Part shown: positions 9,691 to 18,397 of the stretch, one piece after another
How positions within the stretch are numbered: the stretch's first letter is position 1
Layout of the letters: each line of letters starts with the position of its first letter
NCBI RefSeq assembly: GCF_000426865.1
Contig: NZ_AUGE01000002.1
Span: 372,001 to 436,000, forward strand
From: Citrifermentans bremense R1
GTDB taxonomy: Bacteria > Desulfobacterota > Desulfuromonadia > Geobacterales > Geobacteraceae
Reading direction: 5' to 3'
DNA: 64,000 nt
Position numbers and translations under genes: made by a program
The notes under the pieces: generated by a model
Told to the model about the DNA's origin: nothing
Database searches by the model: none
Seen by the model: only the letters and a program-made list of their open reading frames with translations

Positions 9691-10539
9691 TTAAGCCTCA
9701 GCCGGTTCCGCCTCCACCTGCGGCGCCTTCTTCTTACCGAAGAGAAGGGCCACCCAGACGCTGACCTCGTACATGAAGTACAGAGGGAGCATGATCACGA
9801 ACATGGTGATGAGGTCGGCATGAAAGGCGGCGACGATGGCGCTCGCCAAGAGGGCGTACTTCCTGCGCGTGGCCAGCATCTTGTAGTTGATGATGCCAAA
9901 GCGCGCCAGAAGCAGCGCAAGGATAGGGAGTTCGAAGATCAGCCCGAACATCAGGATGAGGCGCAGGCAGAAATTTATGTAGGCCGAGATGTTGTACCAG
10001 CTCTGCAGCCCGGTCGCCTCGTAGGAAAGCGAGAAGTTGATGATGACCGGCCAGATGATGACCAGAAAGAACATCGCCCCGACGCAGAAGGCAAGCGACG
10101 CCGTGGTGACGAAGGGGACCACCATCCGCCTTTCCTTGCGGGTAAGCCCGGGCGCCACGAAGAGCCAGAGCTGATGGAAGAGAACGGGAAGCACGATGAC
10201 GAGCCCCGCCAGCATCGAGATCTTGCACTGGACGAAGAAAGGCTCCAAAGGCGCGCTGTAGTTCAGCATGCGCGGCTTCTGCGCCACATCGTGCTGCTCG
10301 CCCAGCTTGAACTGCTGGTACGCCTGCGGGTAGCGCTCCTTCACCTTCTCATAGACGCTGTTCTTTATGTCGGTCAGGTAGGTCTTTCCGGTCAGGGGCT
10401 GTTCGACGAACTTCAAAAGGTCGGTGGAGAAGTTCCAGGCGGCCCCCATGCCGATCACGATGGCGACCACGCAGACGATGAGCCGCTTCCTAAGTTCGAC
10501 CAGGTGTTCCATGAACGGCAGAACTTTTTCTTGAACCAT
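9691..10539 (-). CDS. tatC: Sec-independent protein translocase subunit TatC
   Basis: Core receptor of the twin-arginine pathway that exports folded, cofactor-bearing proteins. The 282 residues start with FMEHLVELRKRL, the conserved N-terminal signature, and contain six membrane helices. The region between TM1 and TM2 (about 45-105) is longer than in E. coli TatC and rich in charged residues (KVKERYPQAYQQFKLGEQ). The family motif following the loop, PLEPFFVQCK, is retained. No tatA/B gene is visible in the window. The C-terminal tail is acidic/alanine-rich. Confidence 0.95.
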   Translation of the reverse strand: MVQEKVLPFMEHLVELRKRLIVCVVAIVIGMGAAWNFSTDLLKFVEQPLTGKTYLTDIKNSVYEKVKERYPQAYQQFKLGEQHDVAQKPRMLNYSAPLEPFFVQCKISMLAGLVIVLPVLFHQLWLFVAPGLTRKERRMVVPFVTTASLAFCVGAMFFLVIIWPVIINFSLSYEATGLQSWYNISAYINFCLRLILMFGLIFELPILALLLARFGIINYKMLATRRKYALLASAIVAAFHADLITMFVIMLPLYFMYEVSVWVALLFGKKKAPQVEAEPAEA

Positions 10540-10620
10540 ATGCCCTATATCTCCTAATTAAAGCCGCGCCGAGCTCAAACAAATTTTATAGCACAGCGGT
10601 CAAAGCGAGCGCAACAGCTT

Positions 10621-12834
10621 TCAGCGCCGCCGGGGCTTGGGGCGCTTCCCCTTGATCGGTATCCGGCCATAGCTGTTCCTGACATCCTGGATCGGCTCGA
10701 TGGGGCGTTTTTCCAGGGTCCCCACCAGCGAGAACTCCACCTGCTTGCGCGCCTCGTTCACCGCGGAGACCTTGACCCTGATCTTGTCCGCGATGCGGTA
10801 CATGGCGCGGCTCCTCTCCCCGACGAGGGCGTGGCTCTTCTCCAGGTGCACGTAGTAGTCCATCGGGAGCGTGGCGACCGGGACCATCCCCTCCACGAAG
10901 AGGTCCACCAACTCCACGAAGAGCCCGAAGGGGGCGACGCCGGTGATGTAGCCGTCGTACTCCTCGCCGATCTTGTCCCGCATGAACTGCATCTTCTTTA
11001 AATCCACCATCTCCCGCTCCGCCTCCATGGCGACCCGCTCCCTCTTGGAGGTATGCGCCGCGGTCTCGGGGAGCCTCGCCTCGAGCCGGTCCTTGTCCAC
11101 CTGCTTCATCTTCTGCGACAGCACCAGCTTCAGGATGCGGTGCACCACGAGGTCGGGGTAGCGCCGGATGGGCGAGGTGAAGTGGGTGTAGCTTGCCGCC
11201 GCAAGGCCGTAGTGCCCGAGGTTCTCGGCGCTGTAGCGCGCCTGCTTCATGCAGCGCAAGAGCACCTCGTTGATCAGGCGCTCCTCCGGTTTACCCTCCA
11301 CCTCGGCCAGGAGCCTCTGCAGCTCCAGCGGGTTCACCTTTTCGTCCTGCAGCTTCAGGATATAGCCGAAGCCGAAGACGAACTCGGCGAGATCCTTCAA
11401 CTTCAGCGGGTCCGGGTTCTCGTGCACCCGGTACAGGGAGGGGACCGGCGTATTCTCCAGGAACCCAGCCACCGCTTCGTTCGCGGCGAGCATGAACTCC
11501 TCGATGATGCGGTGGGCCAGGTTTCTCTCGGCCCTGACGATGGCGGTGGTCTCCCCCTGCAGGTCGAGGACGATCTGGGGCTCGGGGAGGTCGAAGTCGA
11601 TGCTCCCCCTGGTGCGGCGCACCGCGTTCAGGCGCAGCGAGAGATCCTCCATGACCTTGAGATCTTCAACAAGGTGGGCGTTCTGCTCCACCGCCTCCGG
11701 ATCTCGGTCCACCAGGATCCGCTTCACCGTCGTATAGGTAAGGCGCGCGGCGCTCTTGATGACGCTCGTGTAGAAGCGCGCGTCGACCCGCTCGCCGGCG
11801 GCGTCGAAGAGCATCTCCGCGGTCATGGTGAGGCGGTCCACCTGGGGGTTCAGCGAACAGATCCCGTTGGAGAGCTCTTCCGGGAGCATGGGAATGCAGC
11901 GGTCCGGGAAATAGACCGAGGTCCCCCTCAGGTACGCCTCGGTGTCGAGCCTTGACCCCTCGACGACGTAGTGGGAGACGTCAGCTATGGAGACCCAGAG
12001 CCGGATCTTGTCCCCTTCGCGGGCGACGGAAACGGCGTCGTCGAAGTCGCGCGCCGTCTCGCCGTCGATGGTGACGGTGAGCCTTTCGCGCAGGTCGGTG
12101 CGGCCGGCCACGGCCTCTTCGGTCACCTGCTGGGGCTGTTTCTGCGCCTCCTCCATCACCTTCTCGTCGAAGACGTGCGGGAGCTCGTACCTTTTGATCA
12201 CGGTAAGCGCCTCGACCTCGGGGTCGTTCGCCTCGCCCAGCACCTCCGTAATCCTTCCCTCCAGCGGACGCGCGCCCGCGGGATAGGCGGTGATCTGCGC
12301 CAGCACGATCTGCCCGTCCCTGGCCTTGGCCGCGCCGCCGGCGGCCCCCGGGGTAACGAAGAGATCCCGCCCCAGTTTCGGGTCGTCGGGGATCACCCTC
12401 CCCCCCTTGCCGATCGCCTCGAAGCGCCCGACGATCTCGGTGACACCCCGCTGCACCAGGGCGGTCACCCTCCCCTCCCGTTTGCCGTCGCGGCGCGTCG
12501 AGACTACCTGGGCCTCCACGATGTCGCCGTTCATGTACTCGGTGAGATAGCGCGCCGGAACGAAAAGATCCTCCCCTCCCTCTTCAGGCATGACGAAGCC
12601 GTAGCCGTCGCGGTGGACCGAGAGCTTGCCGCGCACGCCGTCGCCGGAACCGGCCAGCGCGTAGATGCGCCCCGGCATCTTGACGATTTCACCGGACTCG
12701 ACCAGGAAGTCCAGTTGCTGGTCCAACTGATCCCGGTCGCGTCGGGATATATTGAGAGCCTTCAGCATCTGCCGGTACGGGATCGGTTCCCCCTTGGCCA
12801 AAAGCCTCATGACCGCGTCCTTACCCTTGCGCAT
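10621..12834 (-). CDS. rnr: Ribonuclease R
   Basis: 3'-5' processive exoribonuclease that degrades structured RNA. The 737-residue protein shows an N-terminal winged-helix segment, cold-shock-like OB domains (VHRDGYGFV near 74), and the RNB catalytic domain with TARDFDDAVSV near 260 supplying the metal-binding aspartates. A C-terminal S1 domain follows at about 625-705 (YDGYITGVAPFGLFVEL), with a basic tail ending KRPKPRRR. It is the most upstream gene of the minus-strand run starting at 12834. Confidence 0.95.
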   Translation of the reverse strand: MRKGKDAVMRLLAKGEPIPYRQMLKALNISRRDRDQLDQQLDFLVESGEIVKMPGRIYALAGSGDGVRGKLSVHRDGYGFVMPEEGGEDLFVPARYLTEYMNGDIVEAQVVSTRRDGKREGRVTALVQRGVTEIVGRFEAIGKGGRVIPDDPKLGRDLFVTPGAAGGAAKARDGQIVLAQITAYPAGARPLEGRITEVLGEANDPEVEALTVIKRYELPHVFDEKVMEEAQKQPQQVTEEAVAGRTDLRERLTVTIDGETARDFDDAVSVAREGDKIRLWVSIADVSHYVVEGSRLDTEAYLRGTSVYFPDRCIPMLPEELSNGICSLNPQVDRLTMTAEMLFDAAGERVDARFYTSVIKSAARLTYTTVKRILVDRDPEAVEQNAHLVEDLKVMEDLSLRLNAVRRTRGSIDFDLPEPQIVLDLQGETTAIVRAERNLAHRIIEEFMLAANEAVAGFLENTPVPSLYRVHENPDPLKLKDLAEFVFGFGYILKLQDEKVNPLELQRLLAEVEGKPEERLINEVLLRCMKQARYSAENLGHYGLAAASYTHFTSPIRRYPDLVVHRILKLVLSQKMKQVDKDRLEARLPETAAHTSKRERVAMEAEREMVDLKKMQFMRDKIGEEYDGYITGVAPFGLFVELVDLFVEGMVPVATLPMDYYVHLEKSHALVGERSRAMYRIADKIRVKVSAVNEARKQVEFSLVGTLEKRPIEPIQDVRNSYGRIPIKGKRPKPRRR

Positions 12835-13058
12835 GAAAACCCCCTTCGGGAAAAAAGCATATGTAAAAAATCATAGTTGTGGATAATGCAGAAGCGTTCC
12901 GTGAAAGTCAAGAAGCGGGAACGGGCACGGTCGGATAAGCATCTCCTATGAACCAGCCGGATCATCGCCGGCTTTCCCCTTACAAATTGGCCATTGCCTT
13001 TTCGGCTTCGCTCCGGTAAGAATACGGGTCGAGCTTTTTTGCCGAACCCAAGGGAGAA
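12835..13058. other. Divergent intergenic region between rnr and slt
   Basis: About 220 bases that must carry the rnr promoter (minus) and the slt promoter (plus). AGGGAGAA before the slt ATG is the only clear signal; no convincing promoter pair was identified. Confidence 0.4.
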
Positions 13059-15191
13059 ATGATGTTTAACCGCACCGCCATTGCCGCAGCCGCCGTACTT
13101 TTCTGCACCGCCCTTCCCGCCTCAGCACTGACCTTCAAGCCCGCCGACGAAGCACTGGCAAGCGCCGCCTCCCGCATGCGGGCCAAGGATTACCGTAGTG
13201 CCAAAGAAGCTGCGTCGAAAGTAAACGACAAAGGGGTCCGCAGCTTCATGGTCGGCATGGCGGCGGCCCGGCTGGAGCAGTGGGAAGAGGCGGCAGCGCA
13301 GCTTCCGGCCGCGGCGGAGGGGTACCCGATCCTCGCCGATTACGCGCTCTACTACCAGGGGCTCTCCTTAACCAAGCTGGAGCGGCACGACCAGGCTCTC
13401 ACTTTCTTGTACCGGCTCCTCAAGCATTACCCGGAAAGCCGCCTGGTGCGCGCAGCCCTCATCCTGTACGCCGACACCCTCGCGGCGGCGCGCCATTACA
13501 ACGAGGCTCAACAAAGCTACGCCACCTTCGTCGAGCGCTACCCGTCCGGCAGCGACTCCATCTCCGCGCTCTACGGCTCCGCCCTTTGCAAGGAGAAGCT
13601 CGGCGACCCGATTGCGGCGGCGAAAGTCCTGCGCGGTATCTATCTCAACTACCCCGCCTCCTCCTTTTCCGACAAGTCCGCCCGCGACCTGCAAAGGCTA
13701 ACCGGCGCCGGGACCAAGGTCGATCCGTACACCGGCGCCGAACTCTTCAAGCGCTGCGGCACGCTGTACGGGCTGGGACGCTATCTGCAGGCGGCAGAGG
13801 CCTACGCGGAGATACCGCTTTCCGGGGAGAGCGCCGATTTCGTCGCCAAGCTCAAGCTGAAGAAGGGACAGGCGCTCTATAAGGCAAGGCGCTACCAGCA
13901 GGCGCAGGCGACCTTCTCCAACATCTCCGGCGCCCGCCACGAATCAGATCTCTGGCTGGCGCGGACCCTGGACAAGACCGGGGAGCAGGACCAAGCCTTC
14001 AAACTGTACATGCAGCTGGCGCAGGACCGGAACAGCGGGAATGCCGGCCAGGAGGCGCTCCTGGAGGCGGCGTACCTGAAAAGGTTCCAGCGCAAGTGGA
14101 GCGAGGCGCTGCCGCTTTTCAAGCAATACCTGACAGCCGTCCAGCAGAAACCATCCAACGTGCTTTGGGAATCCGCCTGGGCCAGCTACCAGTCCCGCAA
14201 TTACCAAGACGCCGCCGCGCAGTTCAAAAAGCTCACCGACCGCGAAGACCTGCGGGACAAGTCGCTCTACTGGCTGGGCAAGGCCCTCGCCGCCACCGGC
14301 GACGCCAAAGGTGCGCAGCAGGCGTTATCGACCCTGGCAGCGGAATTCCCGCTCGGGTACTACGCCCTGATCAGCAACAACCACGCCGGGGAAGAGCTCC
14401 CGCTCCCCCCCAAAAGCATCATCGAGGCGCTGCCCATGCCTTCCGGTTTCGAACGGGAAAAGGCGCTGATCTCGCTCGGATTTTACGATGAGGCGGTCAG
14501 GGAACTCTCGATCGGCAAGAAGAACAGGAGTGCTGCCGGCATCGCCCGGCTCTACCTGGAGATGGAGAATTACAACGGCGCCTTCCACGCCATGTCCAAT
14601 GAGAGGCCAAAGCGCGGCGACAAGGACAACGCCACCATCTGGGGGGTCGCCTACCCGCTCGCGTACAAAGAGGACGTGGCGCGCCACGCCGCCGCCAACG
14701 CCATACCGGAAAGCCTCGTCTACGCCGTCATGCGCCAGGAGAGCAACTACTTCCCGGCGGCCCTCTCGCCCGTCGGCGCCGTAGGTCTCATGCAGATCAT
14801 GCCCGCCACAGCCGAAGCGATGTCTAAAGGGGATTCGAAGCGCCTGACCACCCCCGAGCTGAACATAAGGCTCGGGACCAGGCACCTCAAAGACCTGCTG
14901 GATAGCTACGACCGCAACTTAACCCTCGCTATCGCCGCCTACAACGCAGGGTCCGGCAACGTGAAACGGTGGCAGAAAGGGTACGGCCATCTGCCCCAGG
15001 ACGAATTCGTGGAGAGTATCCCTTTCAAGGAGACGCGCGAGTACGTGAAAAAAGTGGTGACCGGCATGGAGATGTACCAGCGGTTGTACCGCCTTCCCCC
15101 CTACCAGCAGCCGAACCTGCAGAAGAAGGTGGCCCCTGCAAGTGGGCAACCCGGCGAGCAGAAAGTAGCGCAGGCGATTTCGGGACATTAG
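13059..15191 (+). CDS. slt: Soluble lytic murein transglycosylase (Slt70-like)
   Basis: Periplasmic enzyme cleaving peptidoglycan glycan strands with formation of 1,6-anhydro ends. The 710 residues begin with a signal peptide (about 1-24, AAAAVLFCTALPASA). A long superhelical TPR-like region at about 40-530 follows, with repeats such as YPESRLVRAALILYADTL. The C-terminal SLT domain has the catalytic Glu in MRQESNYFPAALSPVGAVGLMQIMP near 556-582, then AYNAGSGNVKRW. The start ATG follows AGGGAGAA; an adjacent second ATG is equally possible. The last ~35 residues form a low-complexity linker. Confidence 0.93.
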   Translation: MMFNRTAIAAAAVLFCTALPASALTFKPADEALASAASRMRAKDYRSAKEAASKVNDKGVRSFMVGMAAARLEQWEEAAAQLPAAAEGYPILADYALYYQGLSLTKLERHDQALTFLYRLLKHYPESRLVRAALILYADTLAAARHYNEAQQSYATFVERYPSGSDSISALYGSALCKEKLGDPIAAAKVLRGIYLNYPASSFSDKSARDLQRLTGAGTKVDPYTGAELFKRCGTLYGLGRYLQAAEAYAEIPLSGESADFVAKLKLKKGQALYKARRYQQAQATFSNISGARHESDLWLARTLDKTGEQDQAFKLYMQLAQDRNSGNAGQEALLEAAYLKRFQRKWSEALPLFKQYLTAVQQKPSNVLWESAWASYQSRNYQDAAAQFKKLTDREDLRDKSLYWLGKALAATGDAKGAQQALSTLAAEFPLGYYALISNNHAGEELPLPPKSIIEALPMPSGFEREKALISLGFYDEAVRELSIGKKNRSAAGIARLYLEMENYNGAFHAMSNERPKRGDKDNATIWGVAYPLAYKEDVARHAAANAIPESLVYAVMRQESNYFPAALSPVGAVGLMQIMPATAEAMSKGDSKRLTTPELNIRLGTRHLKDLLDSYDRNLTLAIAAYNAGSGNVKRWQKGYGHLPQDEFVESIPFKETREYVKKVVTGMEMYQRLYRLPPYQQPNLQKKVAPASGQPGEQKVAQAISGH

Positions 15192-15279
15192 GAGAGGCCG
15201 CTTGCTGGTTCCCAAGCTGCAATTCGGGAGTCTCTGCTGCGCAGCCGCTACTTTCCACCCATCAGGAGCAGTTACACCC

Positions 15280-16557
15280 ATGCAGATAGTTTTTGGTATC
15301 GATTTTGGCACCACCAATTCCGCCCTCTCCATCTACCGCAATAACAAAGTCGAAGTCGTGAACGTGGACGAACTGAACGCAGGCAGCGCACTGATGCGCT
15401 CGGTACTGTACTTCACCGAGGATCAGGTGATCTTCGCCGGACAAGAGGCGATCAACACCTACATCAACGAAGGCGCGGCAGGCAGATTCATGCAGTCGAT
15501 AAAGACCTTCCTTCCCAACAGCAGCTTTGAAAGCACCGAGGTCTTTGGCAGGAAGTACGGCATCGACGATCTGGTAGCGATCATCCTGAGGAAGATCAAG
15601 CAAAGGGGCGAAGAGTACGTCGGCTGCAGCGTCGACACCGTGGTGCTGGGGCGGCCCGTGCTCTTTTCCGAGGACCCGGCGAAAGACGCACTGGCCCAAA
15701 AGCGCCTGGAGCAGGCGGCCCGCAAGGCAGGCTTCAAGCAGATCTTCTTTCAGTGGGAGCCGGTGGCGGCCGCATTGGCTTACGAGGAGTCGCTGGCCGC
15801 GGACGAGGAAAAGCTCGTCTTCATCGGCGACTTCGGCGGAGGCACCTCCGACTTCACCGTCATCAAGGTGCGCGGTGGCGACTTTGCCCGCTCCGACCGC
15901 CGCAGCGACGTCCTCTCGCTGGGAGGCGTTTACACGGCGGGGGACAAGTTCGATTCGCAGATAATGTGGGAGCGGATAGCCAAGTACTTCGGCCGGGGTG
16001 TCAGATACAAGGGAATGGGAAAGGACGAACTGTTCGACATACCACTCAGCATCATCTACACCCTGTGCCAGTGGCACAGAATTCCGCTTTTGAGGGCAAG
16101 GAAAACCAGGGAACAGATCAGGCTGATCAAGCATGCAGCGACAGACAAGCAAGCCATAGAGAACCTTGAGCACCTGATCGGCGACAACTACGGCTTCTTC
16201 CTGTTCCAGTCCATAGAGAAGGCCAAATGCGAGCTCTCAGATCAAGAACTGAGTCACGTCCGCTTCAGCGAGCGCGATCTCTGCATTGAGGAACCGGTAA
16301 CCAGGCAGGCTTTCGAGGAGTTGAATGGCGAGAATCTCGCTAGAATCGCGGACTGCGTAGACGAGGTAGTGAGAAAATCCGGCGTCCCGCACAGCCAAAT
16401 CGACACCGTCTTTCTTACCGGCGGCACGTCGCGCATCCCGATGATCCGCAGGCTCTTCGAGGAGCGTTTCGGCGCGGAGAAGTTGGAGAACAAGAATGCC
16501 TTTACCAGTGTCGCCCACGGATTGGGGACCAGCGTCCCGCTCTTCGTGGCATGCTGA
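15280..16557 (+). CDS. Short Hsp70-family protein (YegD-like)
   Basis: A 425-residue Hsp70-type ATPase without the substrate-binding domain of DnaK, as in YegD-like proteins. The phosphate-1 motif FGIDFGTTNSALS is at about 4-16, the phosphate-2 motif GDFGGGTSDFTVIK near 182, and the adenosine motif FLTGGTSRIPMIR near 381. An in-frame ATG 78 bases upstream exists, but ATG 15280 places the first beta strand at the usual point and has AGGAG 12 bases before it. It is 88 bases downstream of slt on the same strand. Client and role are unknown. Confidence 0.87.
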   Translation: MQIVFGIDFGTTNSALSIYRNNKVEVVNVDELNAGSALMRSVLYFTEDQVIFAGQEAINTYINEGAAGRFMQSIKTFLPNSSFESTEVFGRKYGIDDLVAIILRKIKQRGEEYVGCSVDTVVLGRPVLFSEDPAKDALAQKRLEQAARKAGFKQIFFQWEPVAAALAYEESLAADEEKLVFIGDFGGGTSDFTVIKVRGGDFARSDRRSDVLSLGGVYTAGDKFDSQIMWERIAKYFGRGVRYKGMGKDELFDIPLSIIYTLCQWHRIPLLRARKTREQIRLIKHAATDKQAIENLEHLIGDNYGFFLFQSIEKAKCELSDQELSHVRFSERDLCIEEPVTRQAFEELNGENLARIADCVDEVVRKSGVPHSQIDTVFLTGGTSRIPMIRRLFEERFGAEKLENKNAFTSVAHGLGTSVPLFVAC

Positions 16558-16616
16558 TTCCGGCTGCCGGTATAGGCGCTTGCGGTTGAGCTGCAAGGAT
16601 CGGGTCGAGTTGAAGA

Positions 16617-17414
16617 TTATGCTCTTCGCAATGAGCCGATAAAGCTCTGCAACATCTCGTCCACCTTAAGGTTGAAGGCAGCAGCGAACTCTGCTTCGAA
16701 CGGGTTCCCTTCCTGCAACCCTTTCACGAGCGTCTCAAACTGTGCCGGGTACCTGCCGGCCATGTATTGGACGAACATGCCGCTCTGGCGGTAAAAGATC
16801 CTCGGCTCCAACCCTTTCGAACCTGGGAGGGTGAGATTTAACAGGGCCCCTTCCGTCTCCGGGGTGAAATGGATCCCTCGCAGAAATTGCTCTTTCGCCT
16901 CTGCTTCGCTGACTGAAGTGGCGCCTCCGCCATCTGCGACGTAAATGGCAAGCCCCTCGCGAAACCAGCGAGGCAGGCTGCGATTGTAGGTAATAGTTCC
17001 GAGCGTCTGCGACATCTGGACGTGCGAAAGCTCGTGCCCCAGCATTCCACGAACCTCGTTCATCTTGCCCAGGAGCTGCCCGGAAAGGTAAATCTCGCTC
17101 CCCAAACCCGCCCCTTTCACTACCTCCGGAACGCCGGCATATCTTGCAAAGCTTTTGGTACCGGCAAATGCATAAACCTTTACCGGCGCTTTGAATGCAC
17201 CGTATTGCCTTGACTCAACCGCATTCATCATCTGGGGCAACTGCTTGGCCGCTTCCTCGGCAAGAGTCTTGGCTCCTCTTTCATAGAGAATGCGGTTGTC
17301 AGAAGGGAGCACTTCAAAGTCAGTGGTGAATCTGGCTACCTTGCTCCCCACGAATCCGCATCCGCTCAGAGTAACCATCGTCAAGAGCAATGCCCACGTA
17401 GATGCTGTTTTCAT
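16617..17414 (-). CDS. Lipoprotein with HExxH metalloprotease-like motif
   Basis: A 265-residue predicted lipoprotein: the signal sequence ends at LSGC, with the cysteine near residue 19. The zinc-protease-like motif GHELSHVQMSQ lies near 125-135, followed by PRWFREGLAIYVAD, an arrangement seen in peptidase-MA/gluzincin-like proteins where the second Glu completes the metal site. It is convergent with the Hsp70 gene. The start has GGAGA just upstream. Family membership is inferred from the motif; substrate and activity are unknown. Confidence 0.7.
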   Translation of the reverse strand: MKTASTWALLLTMVTLSGCGFVGSKVARFTTDFEVLPSDNRILYERGAKTLAEEAAKQLPQMMNAVESRQYGAFKAPVKVYAFAGTKSFARYAGVPEVVKGAGLGSEIYLSGQLLGKMNEVRGMLGHELSHVQMSQTLGTITYNRSLPRWFREGLAIYVADGGGATSVSEAEAKEQFLRGIHFTPETEGALLNLTLPGSKGLEPRIFYRQSGMFVQYMAGRYPAQFETLVKGLQEGNPFEAEFAAAFNLKVDEMLQSFIGSLRRA

Positions 17415-17514
17415 TCTCTCCCCACCACCCAGTTAGAAAATTAGAGATCAATATAAATAAATCACTCATCAATGTCAAAGGCTGATTGCTGTACTGTTGC
17501 AGGGGGTAGGTCTG

Positions 17515-18228
17515 CTAACGGCTCTCGGCTTCAGTGCAATACATAGCGTAATGAAGGTCGGTGTTCTGCTTGTATCCGCGAGAAGACCTGGCCGCTATGA
17601 GGTTGATTAGCGGGTCGGTGAGTCCGTTCAGGAAGGCATAGCTCATGTTGTCCTGCATGTGATGAACAGCGTGACGCTTTTTGGAAAGAAGAATCCCCAG
17701 ATTACCGAGTCGAAGAGCGATGGGAGACATGGAGGTATGGCATAGGTAATGTGACACTTCAGCCAAAGAGGAAAGGATGCCGGCATAAACCAATATGTGA
17801 AGCAGAAGCGGACTTACAGCACCAAACTCCGCCGCGAGTGCCAGACAGAACAAACAGGGGACAAGCCAGACTTTGGACCCCGACTCGACGAAATAGACCA
17901 GCGCCAGGTTTTTCGGCTGATAACGAGGGGTCTTGTGGTGCAGATGAAAATTGGCGACAAGGGGACCGTAGAAGGAGTCATAGCGATCGTTATTGTCCAT
18001 GTACAAGTGTACGAGTCCGTTAACAAAGTCAGCAATGAGCCAAGCGGCAGTAATAGCAATAACCTGCCCCAATATTCCGACGGAGATCGGCAGGACCCGC
18101 CAGAGCAGCCAGGCCTGCAGGAAGACATTAGCAACCGAGATAAAAGAACCGAAGAGCTTGTACCCTGTCCTGGTGGTATACAGCTGCATGGCGACATTGA
18201 ATTCTCTTTGTTTTTCTTCAAGCGTCAC
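17515..18228 (-). CDS. Kua/CarF-like lipid desaturase-domain membrane protein
   Basis: A 237-residue protein with about four membrane segments and three histidine clusters: FHLHHKTP, EVSHYLCH and KKRHAVHHMQ. This pattern resembles the Kua/TMEM189/CarF lipid desaturase family (plasmanylethanolamine desaturase and relatives), which also has a DxxxGLVH element, here DFVNGLVHLYMDN. The reading frame can start at TTG 18279, but that codon falls in a strong promoter -10 element. GTG 18228 has GGAG eight bases upstream and is preferred. It lies 170 bases beyond modC with its own promoter. Family assignment is tentative. Confidence 0.6.
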   Translation of the reverse strand: MTLEEKQREFNVAMQLYTTRTGYKLFGSFISVANVFLQAWLLWRVLPISVGILGQVIAITAAWLIADFVNGLVHLYMDNNDRYDSFYGPLVANFHLHHKTPRYQPKNLALVYFVESGSKVWLVPCLFCLALAAEFGAVSPLLLHILVYAGILSSLAEVSHYLCHTSMSPIALRLGNLGILLSKKRHAVHHMQDNMSYAFLNGLTDPLINLIAARSSRGYKQNTDLHYAMYCTEAESR

Positions 18229-18277
18229 TATAGATTCTCCAGAAGTCACCAACGCGTTAAACCATTCATTGCCTCCC

Positions 18278-18307
18278 AATATACTGGCCGAGTATTATCT
18301 ATGTCAA
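18278..18307 (-). promoter_or_regulatory. Sigma-70 type promoter for the lipid desaturase-like gene
   Basis: On the minus strand TTGACA (18307-18302) is separated by 18 bases from TATATT (18283-18278). The expected transcript starts about 40 bases before GTG 18228, which supports that start and shows the gene need not depend on the mod operon. Confidence 0.6.
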
Positions 18308-18397
18308 AGGTGAACTGGATTCAGGGCATTCAGCTACCACCTCATGTCAGCGCCGAAGCCTTCCCGATACTGAGCGCAAGTGAAAGACTTCATCAGG

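Noticed and set aside
18277-18279. TTG start for the lipid desaturase-like gene
   Set aside because: It overlaps the -10 element of a strong promoter and has no ribosome site; GTG 18228 fits better.
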